Source: an uncultured Clostridia bacterium
GTDB lineage: Bacteria > Bacillota > Clostridia > Christensenellales > CAG-138
Assembly (NCBI GenBank): GCA_937900325.1
Contig: CALCEX010000118.1
Span: 22,086 to 86,085 of the forward strand
Direction: 5' to 3'
DNA: 64,000 bases
Position 1 is the stretch's first letter. Each line of letters starts with the position of its first letter. Below the pieces are notes generated by a model, which searched no databases, was not told the DNA's origin, and saw only the letters and a list, made by a program, of their open reading frames with translations. Position numbers and translations under genes: made by a program. This document shows positions 7,331 through 15,645 of this stretch, piece after piece.

Positions 7331-8554
7331 CTACATTATTTCAAAGGAGTTAAGGCAGTATCCATCGCCGAGCTTTATAAACTCTGCCGAGGCTGCTGCT
7401 GCTGCGGCGGCGTCCGCCGCGCCGGGGGCGCCGCTCATGAGCACGCCGGTTACGGTGAGGCCGCCATCGTCAGTCAGCATTGCGTCCTCGCTCTGGAAGC
7501 CATAGAAGGGAGTGACCCGGGTGAGCTTTACGGAGCCATCCCCGGTAAATTCCACGCCGGGGCCGCTTTCCGGCGGCATAGCGGAGGAGAGGGGGAATTT
7601 ATACGCGGAGCGGTATTCCTCCTCTGTGACGGTGCGGTGATCCCGGCCCTGAAGCCAGTACTCCCTGCAATAGGCCACGCCCTGGTCTCCTGTGGGTATG
7701 GAGCTTAGGCTGGTGAAGTCGGGGCCGCAGGCCGCCGCCGCGGCGTTGAGCATGGGCAATATACTGGCATACTCATCTGCGGTTATCACATCGCCCACGA
7801 AGTCAGGGTAAAGGGCGCTCTGGCCAAAGCTGAATTCCTGCTCGCCCATGGATTCATCCGCGACCGTTCCCGCGGGAAGGTATACGGTATAGCCCTCGTC
7901 CCCAACGGAAAAGCCGTTGTAAAGATCCAGCCGTTCCGCTATGTCCTCCTGAGTGAGGTCGCTGTAATAGCTGCCGTCGTCGGCTATTATGTTCCATATC
8001 TGCTGCGCTACGGTATCCTCCGGGTAATAGAGGCCGGATACGGAGGCGAGGCTCTGCTCATTGCCGTCGGAGTCCAGCACGATAAGATAGCGGCCGCGCT
8101 CCGGCTCGCCGTCCTCAAGGAAGGATATGGTCTCGGTAAACATTATGTTTGTGTATTCCCCCTGCAAGGGTTCAGCCCTGAATACAGAAAACTCGACCCT
8201 GGTATTGGGTATGAAGCTGCCCTCGCGCTCAGAGAGTGGAAGCTGCTCGGCGGTTATCCTCGTGTTCAGCTCGTCCTCATATTCGGCTACGGCCTCATTC
8301 ATGGCGGCGTTTTGAAACACCGGGAGCCGCAGCTCCAGCATGAACCTTGCCGTATCCTCATCTGAGCCCTCAGGATAGTATACGGTTTTTGTCTCTGATG
8401 TATAGCCGTCTTTGGAGGGGGCGGCGGTCGCCTCCGGCGCGGGGAGGGGCGTGACGGCAGCGTCTGTTACAGGCTGCTCCGCCGGCCTTGCGCAGGCGCA
8501 AAGAAGCAGCGCCGCGAGAAAGGGGGATATTATCGCGAAAAGGGCTTTACGCAT
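7331..8554 (-). CDS. Lipoprotein with RsiV/DUF3298-like domain
   Basis: A 407-residue exported lipoprotein. The start is ATG at 8554 (GAGGAG eight bases upstream) rather than the longer in-frame start at 8620. The signal peptide MRKALFAIISPFLAALLLCAC carries a lipobox LCAC. A Thr/Pro/Ala linker follows, then a domain with ARFMLELRLPVFQN (about 85-98) and SGLYYPEDTVAQQIWNII...YLPAG. That pattern resembles the DUF4163/DUF3298 region of RsiV-type anti-sigma factors and related lysozyme-binding proteins. No membrane helix or sigma-binding part is present, so it is not itself an anti-sigma factor. It sits in the minus orientation inside the phage-like cassette. Confidence 0.55.
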   Translation of the reverse strand: MRKALFAIISPFLAALLLCACARPAEQPVTDAAVTPLPAPEATAAPSKDGYTSETKTVYYPEGSDEDTARFMLELRLPVFQNAAMNEAVAEYEDELNTRITAEQLPLSEREGSFIPNTRVEFSVFRAEPLQGEYTNIMFTETISFLEDGEPERGRYLIVLDSDGNEQSLASVSGLYYPEDTVAQQIWNIIADDGSYYSDLTQEDIAERLDLYNGFSVGDEGYTVYLPAGTVADESMGEQEFSFGQSALYPDFVGDVITADEYASILPMLNAAAAACGPDFTSLSSIPTGDQGVAYCREYWLQGRDHRTVTEEEYRSAYKFPLSSAMPPESGPGVEFTGDGSVKLTRVTPFYGFQSEDAMLTDDGGLTVTGVLMSGAPGAADAAAAAAASAEFIKLGDGYCLNSFEIM

Positions 8555-8663
8555 ATGCACGTCTCCTCGGTGATCCTGATTTTCAGCTTCAGGATAACAC
8601 AAAAGCGGAGCGCGCTTCAACGCATACCAAAAAAATTAACAAATATCACGGAAAGGAGCCAAT

Positions 8664-8864
8664 ATGGGAGAGGATAAAAAGCAGGACGTCCTGCAGAAGG
8701 ACAGGAGCGAGGCGCTGGATTGCCTGAGGGACATATGCGCCAACGGGGGAAAGGACTCGGACCGAATATCCGCCGCCAAGCTGCTGCTGGAATACGGCGA
8801 AGGCGAAAGCGACAGCACGCTCACCGTCATAATGGAGGGCGCGGCCGGGGAGTATGGAAAATAA
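8664..8864 (+). CDS. Small protein, possible terminase small-subunit-like
   Basis: A 66-residue protein with GAAAGGAG at ideal distance from ATG 8664. The core SEALDCLRDICANGG...DRISAAKLLLEYGEG is a helical pair that resembles the RIxAAKxLLDY segment seen in some phage terminase small subunits or their DNA-binding helices. This similarity is from memory of the pattern and is weak because the protein is so short. Its place 1.5 kb behind the portal gene, separated by an opposite-strand lipoprotein gene, suggests that the cassette was rearranged. A strong terminator follows at once. Confidence 0.4.
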   Translation: MGEDKKQDVLQKDRSEALDCLRDICANGGKDSDRISAAKLLLEYGEGESDSTLTVIMEGAAGEYGK

Positions 8865-8868
8865 AAAA

Positions 8869-8892
8869 GGGGGGGTGACCCCCCTTTTTTTA
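8869..8892. terminator. Intrinsic terminator, bidirectional
   Basis: GGGGGG-TGA-CCCCCC with A-run before and T7 after, between the small phage-like gene (+) and the surface protein gene (-). Confidence 0.85.
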
Positions 8893-8911
8893 TTTGTCCG
8901 TATTTTTGGCT

Positions 8912-10537
8912 TCAGCTCAGGCTGTCGCGGTTCCGTTGCTCCCGGCGCGCCTGCCGCTCCCTGGCGGCCCGGCGGCGGGCTGCCTCCCGGCGCTGCTTCC
9001 TTTCGAGGGCGGTCAGCACCGCCATGGCGATAACGGATATGACCGTCAGCACCGCAAGCACTATGAGCGCTATGGTGAGGGCCCTGCTTATGGAATTGCC
9101 TACGGCTGCCCCGAGGGTGCTTATGGCGGACTGCTGGGCGTCGTCGGTCTCCTGAACGTTGCGCACGCCCAGCACCTCTGCTTTTATGTGGGCGGTATAG
9201 GTGTATGGATTGCCCGCAGGGTCGTTAAGCTGCACCACGAAGGTGAGATCCCGGGGCTCTCCCACGTATACTGTCTTGGTGGTCTCGAAGTTTCCGGCAG
9301 GCACCGTGTCGGTACGGTATATTTCGGTGAGCTTGGTCTGCTCCGCGCCGTTTTCATCGGTATAGGCGTCCTCCATGGATATGACGAGGTCTGTCATGGT
9401 CATGGAGCCGGTATTGTTAATATCGAAGCGCACGCCTATGGAGCCGGCGGAGTTCAGCGTCTCCGTCACGGCGGCGGTGAACTGTATGCCCAGGAGGTCT
9501 GGATCGATGTACTTTCGCACGACGTAGCTCTTGGTCTTGTCCTCGTATTTGTCGCCCGAGGTGGTGACGCCGGTTATGCTGAAGGTGACATAGCGCTCTT
9601 CCTCGGTAACTACGTTATAGGTGAGCTGGCGGTTCTCACCTATGGCGAGGGCGAAGGCCTCCGGATTGACGCGGTTGCCCAGATCGTCGGTTATCTTTAT
9701 GTCGTTTATTTTCTGGTTGCCGTTGTTGGTAAGGTTCAGGGTAAAGGTAACGCCGGCGGCTGTAGCCTCGCCCTGTATCACCTCTACGGATATTCTGGAA
9801 TTTACCATGCCAAGGGTCAATGCCGCGGCTGAGGCGGTGCCCTCTTCGTTGGTGAGCGTATCCTTGTATGTCACTGTGGGCTCTGAGGTCACGGTGCTTT
9901 TGCCCATCTTGTATACATACTGCACCTCGGAGGAGGCGCCGGCCTCTATGGTCTGCTTTTCCTTGAGCATGGAGTCCTTGCCGCCTATCTCCCTATCCAC
10001 CAGGGAGGTGAGCGTGATGGGCGCGTCGCCGGTATTGGATATCCGGTAGGTGAGGGTTATCTCCTCCCCCGGGGAGGCCTGCTTGGAGCTGGCGGAACGG
10101 GTGAGGGTGACGGAAGAGGCCTTGGCGGCAAGCACCTTTACCGATACGTCCTTGCTGCGCGCCCTGGTCCCCTCGGTATAGTTTACCGTGAAGGAAAGGG
10201 AGGTATTGAGCATCTCCTCAGAGAAATAGCAGCTTGCGGAGAAGGACTTGCTTTCGCCGGGGGCTATGGAGCTGCCCTCGGTGTCAAAGTATATGTCGGG
10301 CATGGAGGAAAGTATGGAAATATCGGTGATCTCCGTGCCGGAGCCGTCCTCCGCCGGCTCGTTGGTGTTTTTCAGGGTAATGGTTATCGTGCCGTCGCCT
10401 GCGGATATCATGGTGGCGGGCAGCACGGAGGCGGAGACCTCCGCCGCATATGCCGGGCTGAATATAATAAGCGGCATAAGGAATAACACCGCCGTAAGCA
10501 GCCTTTGAAGTTTCAGACAGCGCATTTCAAGCTTCAT
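8912..10537 (-). CDS. Membrane-anchored surface protein with CARDB/DUF11-like repeats
   Basis: A 541-residue protein with a signal peptide (LLTAVLFLMPLIIFSPAYAAE) and several tandem immunoglobulin-like beta domains (about 30-470), each with ITLTYRISNTGDAPITLTSL-like strands. One C-terminal membrane helix (about 485-510) and a strongly basic Arg-rich cytoplasmic tail follow. Such repeats resemble the CARDB/DUF11 class found in cell-envelope proteins. The product should face outwards, perhaps for adhesion or envelope stability; substrate unknown. I set the start at ATG 10537, where the signal peptide begins, but only a weak ACGGGA precedes it. A TATAAT box on the same strand lies at 10603-10608. 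Confidence 0.6.
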   Translation of the reverse strand: MKLEMRCLKLQRLLTAVLFLMPLIIFSPAYAAEVSASVLPATMISAGDGTITITLKNTNEPAEDGSGTEITDISILSSMPDIYFDTEGSSIAPGESKSFSASCYFSEEMLNTSLSFTVNYTEGTRARSKDVSVKVLAAKASSVTLTRSASSKQASPGEEITLTYRISNTGDAPITLTSLVDREIGGKDSMLKEKQTIEAGASSEVQYVYKMGKSTVTSEPTVTYKDTLTNEEGTASAAALTLGMVNSRISVEVIQGEATAAGVTFTLNLTNNGNQKINDIKITDDLGNRVNPEAFALAIGENRQLTYNVVTEEERYVTFSITGVTTSGDKYEDKTKSYVVRKYIDPDLLGIQFTAAVTETLNSAGSIGVRFDINNTGSMTMTDLVISMEDAYTDENGAEQTKLTEIYRTDTVPAGNFETTKTVYVGEPRDLTFVVQLNDPAGNPYTYTAHIKAEVLGVRNVQETDDAQQSAISTLGAAVGNSISRALTIALIVLAVLTVISVIAMAVLTALERKQRREAARRRAARERQARREQRNRDSLS

Positions 10538-10646
10538 ATCCCGTAAACAACTCCCGTGTAAAAATTCATAACAAAAGAGTGGGTATACACACTCACTCTG
10601 ATTATATAATACGATCCCCGTATATTCCAGCATTACCGACGAAAAT

Positions 10647-11273
10647 TCATATTTCTTCTTTTTTTATACAGCCCGGGCCGGTAATGACCGGGATGCAGCG
10701 GCCGTCCGACCTTTCGGTCAGCTCCTTCATAAACCTGTCCAGCTCCGCGTCCTCCACCGCGGCGGTGACGACCACATTCTGAGCGAAGGCGACGTTATGA
10801 ACCTCAGCATTGGCCCGTATGAAGCCCTCAAGAGCGCCGTAGCGGGAATAATCCATGGGTATATCCACCATGACGCCGGGAAGATACCTTACTACGCCGG
10901 CCTTTGCCACGGCGTCCGCGGCAGACCGGGAATACGCCCTGACCAGCCCTCCTGCGCCCAGCAGTATGCCGCCGAAATAGCGGGTGACTACGCAGAGCAC
11001 GTCCGTCAGCTCCCGGCCGGTCAGAACGTCCATTATGGGCTTGCCCGCGGTGCCGCCCGGCTCGCCGTCGTCCGAGAACCTTGCGGCAAGGTTCTCGCCT
11101 ATGCGGTAGGCGAAGCAGTTATGGGTGGCGTCCCAGTGCTTTTTTCTTATATCGCCCAGCAGACAAAGCGCTGCCTCCTCGCTTTCCACGGGGAAGCAGC
11201 GGCCTATGAACCGCGAGCGGTTCACGGTATATTCGGCCTCGGAGGCCTGCTTTACGCTCTTATAGGGCTTCAT
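10647..11273 (-). CDS. yigZ: YigZ/IMPACT family protein
   Basis: A 208-residue protein of normal length. Residues 1-125 are the UPF0029/Impact N-terminal domain, with the signatures SRFIGRCFPV, HNCFAYRIG, DGEPGGTAGKPIMDVL and VVTRYFGGILLGAGGLVRAYS; residues 135-200 match the C-terminal ferredoxin-like domain. The bacterial role is not settled; the eukaryotic relative IMPACT acts on translation control. The gene starts nine bases after tyrS ends on the same strand, so it is probably co-transcribed with it. Confidence 0.9.
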   Translation of the reverse strand: MKPYKSVKQASEAEYTVNRSRFIGRCFPVESEEAALCLLGDIRKKHWDATHNCFAYRIGENLAARFSDDGEPGGTAGKPIMDVLTGRELTDVLCVVTRYFGGILLGAGGLVRAYSRSAADAVAKAGVVRYLPGVMVDIPMDYSRYGALEGFIRANAEVHNVAFAQNVVVTAAVEDAELDRFMKELTERSDGRCIPVITGPGCIKKEEI

Positions 11274-11282
11274 CGGTCAAGC

Positions 11283-12509
11283 CTACGCCCTGACTACCCG
11301 GACAAAGCCCTTTTTGCCCTTCTTTATGACTACGCCCTCGGAGAGCGCGTCCTCATCTATCGTGGCGTAAACGTCCGTCACCTTTTCATCGGCGACCAGC
11401 ACCGAGCCCGCCTCAATAAGGCGGCGCGCGTCGGACTTGCTCTTGGAAAGCTTGCCCATCACCAGCAGGTCGGTCACCCTGAGGCCGGTGGCTTCCATAT
11501 CCGCGGGGGTAAGGGCGATGGTGGGTATGTTGGAAAGGTCGCCGCCGCCGCCGAAAAGCGCTTCCGCCGCCTGCCTGGCCTTGCCGGCCTCCTCCTCGCC
11601 GTGTACCTGGGCGGTAAGGGTATATGCCAGGACCTTCTTGGCGTTGTTGAGGGCGGCGCCGCCCTCGGCGCAGAGGGCGCGTATTTCATCCATGGGTATG
11701 AAGGTGAGCAGGCGCAGGCACTTTTCCACGTCCGCGTCGTCTATATTGCGCCAGTACTGATAGAAATCGTATACGCTGGTCTTGTTGGGATCGAGCCACA
11801 GCGCGCCCTTTTCGGTCTTGCCCATCTTCTTTCCCTCGCTGGTGGTGAGAAGGGAGGTGGTAAGGCAGTATGCGGGCTTCTGCTCCTTCTTGCGGATGAG
11901 CTCGACGCCGCCCAGCATATTGCTCCACTGATCGTCGCCGCCCATCTGGAGTATGCAGCCATACTTGCGGTTGAGCTCGAGGAAGTCGTAGCCCTGAAGC
12001 AGCATATAGCCCATCTCAAAGAAGGTGAGGCCCTTTTCCATGCGCTGCTTGTAGCACTCGAAGGTGAGCATGCGGTTTACGGAATACTGGGTGCCTATGT
12101 CCCGCATGAAATCGAGGAAATTGAGACCGCGGAGCCAGTCGGCATTGTTGGCGATTATGGCCTTGCCCTCGGAGAAGTCTATAAGGCGCGCCATCTGCCT
12201 CTGGAAGCAGGCGGCGTTGTGGTCTATCTCCTCAGTTGTCATCATGCGGCGCATATCGCTCTTGCCGGAGGGGTCGCCAATGCAGGCGGTGCCTCCGCCC
12301 AGAAGGACTATGGGAAGATGGCCCGCCCGCTGCATATGGGCCATCGTCATCAGCGCTACATAATGGCCGATGTGCAAACTGTCGGCGGTGGGATCATAGC
12401 CGATATAAAACGCCACATTTTCACTGCCCAGCAGCTCGCGGAGCTCTTCGGGGTGGGAACACTGCTTGAGAAAACCGCGTTCAGCCAGTATATCGTATAC
12501 GTTTGTCAT
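11283..12509 (-). CDS. tyrS: Tyrosyl-tRNA synthetase
   Basis: A 408-residue class I aminoacyl-tRNA synthetase. The HIGH motif is in ADSLHIGHYVAL, the KMSKS-type loop is GKKMGKTEKGAL, and the C-terminal S4-like RNA-binding domain (about 340-408) contains SKSKSDARRLIEAGSVLV. The start is ATG 12509 with AAGGAG nine bases upstream; the open frame extends to 12923, but the extension is a low-complexity shadow that overlaps the divergent spoIIE gene. A good sigma-A promoter lies at 12553-12581. The roughly 40-base leader is too short for a T-box, so control differs from many Firmicutes tyrS genes. Confidence 0.96.
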   Translation of the reverse strand: MTNVYDILAERGFLKQCSHPEELRELLGSENVAFYIGYDPTADSLHIGHYVALMTMAHMQRAGHLPIVLLGGGTACIGDPSGKSDMRRMMTTEEIDHNAACFQRQMARLIDFSEGKAIIANNADWLRGLNFLDFMRDIGTQYSVNRMLTFECYKQRMEKGLTFFEMGYMLLQGYDFLELNRKYGCILQMGGDDQWSNMLGGVELIRKKEQKPAYCLTTSLLTTSEGKKMGKTEKGALWLDPNKTSVYDFYQYWRNIDDADVEKCLRLLTFIPMDEIRALCAEGGAALNNAKKVLAYTLTAQVHGEEEAGKARQAAEALFGGGGDLSNIPTIALTPADMEATGLRVTDLLVMGKLSKSKSDARRLIEAGSVLVADEKVTDVYATIDEDALSEGVVIKKGKKGFVRVVRA

Positions 12510-12552
12510 CGGGACATACTCCTTTTCGCTATATATTATTGCAGATACCGAA

Positions 12553-12581
12553 ATTCTACCATACAACCCCCTTTTATTCAA
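12553..12581 (-). promoter_or_regulatory. Promoter of tyrS-yigZ
   Basis: On the minus strand TTGAAT (12576-12581), exactly 17 bases, then TAGAAT (12553-12558). It sits about 45 bases upstream of the tyrS start. Confidence 0.7.
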
Positions 12582-12712
12582 GGGAAGGCGGGGCAAAACA
12601 TAACTTGTTTTGTTGCGACAATCTGCGCGCCCCAAAACCGACAGCATGGCGCGCGGCCCGGCGGTTATCATATGCCTGAAGCGACATATCCATGCGGGGA
12701 GGTGAAGGGGGC

Positions 12713-14464
12713 TTGGCGCGGCCTGCACAGATGATAAAAAAATACGCGGCGGGGGTGGATATAAAAGCTGCGGACATACTATGGAGCCTGCTGTGCGCCC
12801 TGCTTTCCTCATGCGGCACGGAAAGCTTCGCGCCCTTCGGCCCTGCCGCCATATGCGCGGGAATGCTCGCCGGCATGGGGAGCCGGGCCTTTTTTGGGGC
12901 GCTGATAGGCAGCGCCGCCGCATGCCGCTGGGCGGGCCTTGCCCACAGCCTCGTGTTTGCCGCCCTCTGCCTGATATGGGGCGGGACCATGAAAAAAAGA
13001 CGCAGAGACAGGCCGGTGCTGCTTATATCCGCAGGCGTGCTCATAGCGCCCATATTTTACATGGATTCGCTGGACGCCGCCATGACGGGGCTGGGGCAGC
13101 TCTCCGCAAGCATTTTCTTCTCCGCCGTGTTTTACAGGGCGGCGGCGGCGCTGAAGCGCGCCCATCTGGGGCGTGGCATAGGCGAGCGGGATATGACGGC
13201 GCTGTTCCTTACGGCGGGGGCCTGCTGCGCCGCGGCCGCGCCATACTGTATGCGGGGCGTAAGCCTGGGCGGGATATTGGCGGCGTTAATGGCCCTCATG
13301 CTCAGCGGCGGCGCCGGCATATACGCGGTAGCGTGCGCCGCCGTGGCGGGGGCCGGGGCGGCGATAGGCGGGGGGAGCGTGGCCTTCGCGGGGGCGGTGA
13401 CCATAGGCGCGCTCAGCGCCTCGGCATTGAGCAAGGGAAAAAAGGCAGGCGTGTGCTGCGGCTTCCTGGGTGTGTGCCTTGTTTGCGCATACTTTGGCGA
13501 CTGCGAGCTGAACCATGGCGTCGAAGCGACAATAGCCACCATACTGTATGCCATGATACCAAACAAAAAGCTCAGCCAGTTAGCCGGATTATTCGAAAGG
13601 CAGGAGCAGGAGGCGGAAAGGCGGCTGAAAAGCCTTAAAAGCCGGGTCAAGGAGACGGCGGAGGTATTGAACCGGGTGTCCAGCCTGTTTGAGGCCAGCC
13701 CGGAAAGCGAGCTGGAGCTGTTTACGGGGAGGCAGCTGCGCTGTATGAGCGAGGCGATGGTCAATATGCCGGAGGAAACGGAGCGGCGGTATACGCTGCG
13801 CTGCGGAACGGCAGCAAGGCCGAGGAAGGGCGTGCGGGAGGCGGGGGACAGCATAGCCATACGGGATACCGGCAAGGGGAAGCTTCTGATACTTTCCGAC
13901 GGCATGGGCAGCGGCCCGGCAGCCCGCCGTGAAAGCCAGACCGCCGCCGGTCTTGCGGGGGACCTGATGAGCATAGGGGTAAACGAGCTGGACGCGCTGG
14001 ACTGCGTGAACAGGCTGCTGATGTACAGGAGCGAATACGATATGTACGCGACCATAGACGCCTTCGCCTTTGACTGCGGGAGCGGCATGGGGCGTTTTTT
14101 GAAGCTGGGCGCGCCGCCAAGCTATATACTGCGCCGGGGGGAGGTGATAGAGCTCAGGGCGGAGACGCTGCCCATAGGCATAATAAAGGGGGCGTCGCCC
14201 GCAAGGCAGGAGCTGGAGCTTTACGAGGGGGACAGGATAATAATGGCCACCGACGGCGTTACGGATGCTCTCGGGGAATCCATGGCGGAGCGTATCGCGG
14301 CCCTTTACGAATGTAAAGATCCCGAAAGGATAGCGCAGACGCTCATATCTCTTTCGTTAGAGGAAGGAAAAATAAACGACGACATGAGCGTCATTGTCGC
14401 GCTGGTGCAAAGGGAGAAAAAGAGCCGGGAAAAAGATACTCGGGACAAGGCCGGTACGCTTTGA
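12713..14464 (+). CDS. spoIIE: Stage II sporulation protein E-like phosphatase
   Basis: A 583-residue protein. The start is TTG 12713, directly preceded by GGGGAGGTGA (12696-12705); ATGs at 12692 and 12731 lack a site. The first 300 residues are a bundle of about ten hydrophobic helices, a coiled segment follows (about 295-330), and residues 360-575 are a PP2C/SpoIIE phosphatase with DGMGSGPAARRES, ATDGVTDALGE and DDMSVIVALV metal-binding motifs. In Bacillus, SpoIIE dephosphorylates SpoIIAA to release sigma-F in the forespore. It is shorter than the Bacillus protein (about 830 residues), mainly in the membrane and middle parts. TTGCGACAA at 12613-12621 is one mismatch from a Spo0A box. Confidence 0.85.
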   Translation: MARPAQMIKKYAAGVDIKAADILWSLLCALLSSCGTESFAPFGPAAICAGMLAGMGSRAFFGALIGSAAACRWAGLAHSLVFAALCLIWGGTMKKRRRDRPVLLISAGVLIAPIFYMDSLDAAMTGLGQLSASIFFSAVFYRAAAALKRAHLGRGIGERDMTALFLTAGACCAAAAPYCMRGVSLGGILAALMALMLSGGAGIYAVACAAVAGAGAAIGGGSVAFAGAVTIGALSASALSKGKKAGVCCGFLGVCLVCAYFGDCELNHGVEATIATILYAMIPNKKLSQLAGLFERQEQEAERRLKSLKSRVKETAEVLNRVSSLFEASPESELELFTGRQLRCMSEAMVNMPEETERRYTLRCGTAARPRKGVREAGDSIAIRDTGKGKLLILSDGMGSGPAARRESQTAAGLAGDLMSIGVNELDALDCVNRLLMYRSEYDMYATIDAFAFDCGSGMGRFLKLGAPPSYILRRGEVIELRAETLPIGIIKGASPARQELELYEGDRIIMATDGVTDALGESMAERIAALYECKDPERIAQTLISLSLEEGKINDDMSVIVALVQREKKSREKDTRDKAGTL

Positions 14465-14524
14465 GGCAATAAGTGTATTAAAAGTGAATTTTCACGGGAA
14501 GCTATTTATTTATCAATCGTCAAA

Positions 14525-14533
14525 TGGTATAAT
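14525..14533 (+). promoter_or_regulatory. Extended -10 promoter of the LOG-usp pair
   Basis: TGGTATAAT fits an extended -10 (TGn + TATAAT) 37 bases before the GTG start at 14570. No good -35 box is visible. Confidence 0.5.
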
Positions 14534-14569
14534 TAGCCGCTGACATATGAGAAGGGCAGGTGACTTTTT

Positions 14570-15175
14570 GTGAAAAATCTTTGCGTTTTCGGCGCTTCCT
14601 GCTCAAATATAGACAGAGAATATCTTAACGCAGCCTATACGCTGGGTCAGACCATGGCGCGGCGGGGCATAGGCCTTGTTTTCGGCGGCGGCAGCACCGG
14701 CCTTATGGGCGCGGCCGCCCGGGGCGTGCATGACGGCGGCGGCAGGATGACAGGCGTAATACCGGAAAAGCTGAACAGGCCGGGGGTGGCGTATCCGCTC
14801 TGCGACGAGCTTATAGTAACGCCGGATATGCATACGCGAAAGGCTAAAATGGAGGCGCTGAGCGACGGCTTCATAGCCCTCCCCGGCGGGTACGGCACGC
14901 TGGAGGAGCTTATGGAGGTGCTGACGCTGAATCAGCTGGGCTATCTGTCGGCGCCCGTGGTAATATTGAATACGAGAGGATACTATTCGAACCTCATAGC
15001 GCAGCTTGAGGAATGCGTGAACGAGGGCTTTACGGCGGCTCCGTGTCTGGATATTTTTTCAGTGGCGGAAACGCCTGAGGAAGCGGTCGAGCTTGCATTG
15101 AACAGGGAGCGGCCGGATATACCGGACAAGCTTGCTGACGCCATTCGCTTTGCGGTCGGAGAAACGGGGCAATAA
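14570..15175 (+). CDS. LOG-family nucleoside monophosphate phosphoribohydrolase
   Basis: A 201-residue Rossmann-fold protein. The diagnostic motifs are VFGGGSTGLMGAAARG (nucleotide-binding loop), MHTRKAKM and PGGYGTLEELMEVL (the PGGxGTxxE catalytic motif). Family members cleave the N-glycosidic bond of AMP-type nucleotides, cytokinin riboside 5'-monophosphates in plants; the bacterial substrate here is inferred. The start is GTG 14570 with AGGTGA upstream. The gene ends flush with the next start, so the two are translationally coupled. Confidence 0.9.
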   Translation: MKNLCVFGASCSNIDREYLNAAYTLGQTMARRGIGLVFGGGSTGLMGAAARGVHDGGGRMTGVIPEKLNRPGVAYPLCDELIVTPDMHTRKAKMEALSDGFIALPGGYGTLEELMEVLTLNQLGYLSAPVVILNTRGYYSNLIAQLEECVNEGFTAAPCLDIFSVAETPEEAVELALNRERPDIPDKLADAIRFAVGETGQ

Positions 15176-15544
15176 ATGAAGCACAATATAATGGTATGCG
15201 TCACAGGATCCAGGACCTGCGATAGGCTTATCTCAAGGGGCCTTGAAAGAAGCGCCGATTCAGATATACACGTGGTTCACTGCGTGGAGACGGGCCGCAA
15301 CTTTATGGGCACGCCCTTTGAAGGGGACGCGGTGGAGTATCTCTTTACCGCGGCGCAGCTTGCGGGGGCGGAGCTTATACTCCTCAGGGCGGACAACGTG
15401 GACGACGCGCTGGTGGAATACGCCGAAAAGAACGGTATAGACGTTATAATCATGGGAGCGAGCCCCATAAATCTGGATCATGAAACGATAGTGACCCGGC
15501 TGCAAAGGCGGCTTCCTAATGTGGAATTTGATATAATAGGATAG
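15176..15544 (+). CDS. Universal stress protein (UspA-like) domain protein
   Basis: A 122-residue single-domain protein, starting at the base after the TAA of the LOG gene. It begins MKHNIMVCVTGSRTCDRLIS, contains HVVHCVE and DDALVEYAEKNGIDVIIMGAS, and ends in FDIIG, as in the UspA/KdpD Usp fold. The usual ATP-binding G-2x-G-9x-G(S/T) loop is incomplete (IMGASPINLDHET), so nucleotide binding is doubtful. Coupling with a nucleotide hydrolase suggests joint function, but no specific role can be stated. Confidence 0.75.
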   Translation: MKHNIMVCVTGSRTCDRLISRGLERSADSDIHVVHCVETGRNFMGTPFEGDAVEYLFTAAQLAGAELILLRADNVDDALVEYAEKNGIDVIIMGASPINLDHETIVTRLQRRLPNVEFDIIG

Positions 15545-15553
15545 CGATAGCTT

Positions 15554-15582
15554 AAAAATGACCGTAGCTACGGTCATTTTTT
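15554..15582. terminator. Terminator after the usp-like gene
   Basis: AAAAATGACCGTAGCTACGGTCATTTTTT is a near-perfect palindrome with a T6 end, ten bases after the stop codon. Confidence 0.85.
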
Positions 15583-15645
15583 ATGATATAATAAAAACCG
15601 AAGCGATATGGCAAAATAGTTTTGAAGCGCAAAGGAGGCAAAGAT

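Noticed and set aside
12510..12712. T-box leader before tyrS
   Set aside because: The leader from the predicted promoter is only about 40 bases, with no T-box TGGNACCGCG motif.
10797..12734. 645-codon open frame antisense to yigZ and tyrS
   Set aside because: It lies opposite two clear conserved genes, has no family motif or ribosome site, and high GC readily opens antisense frames. The same applies to 3915-5297 (-), 15574-16830 (-) and 18088-19656 (+).
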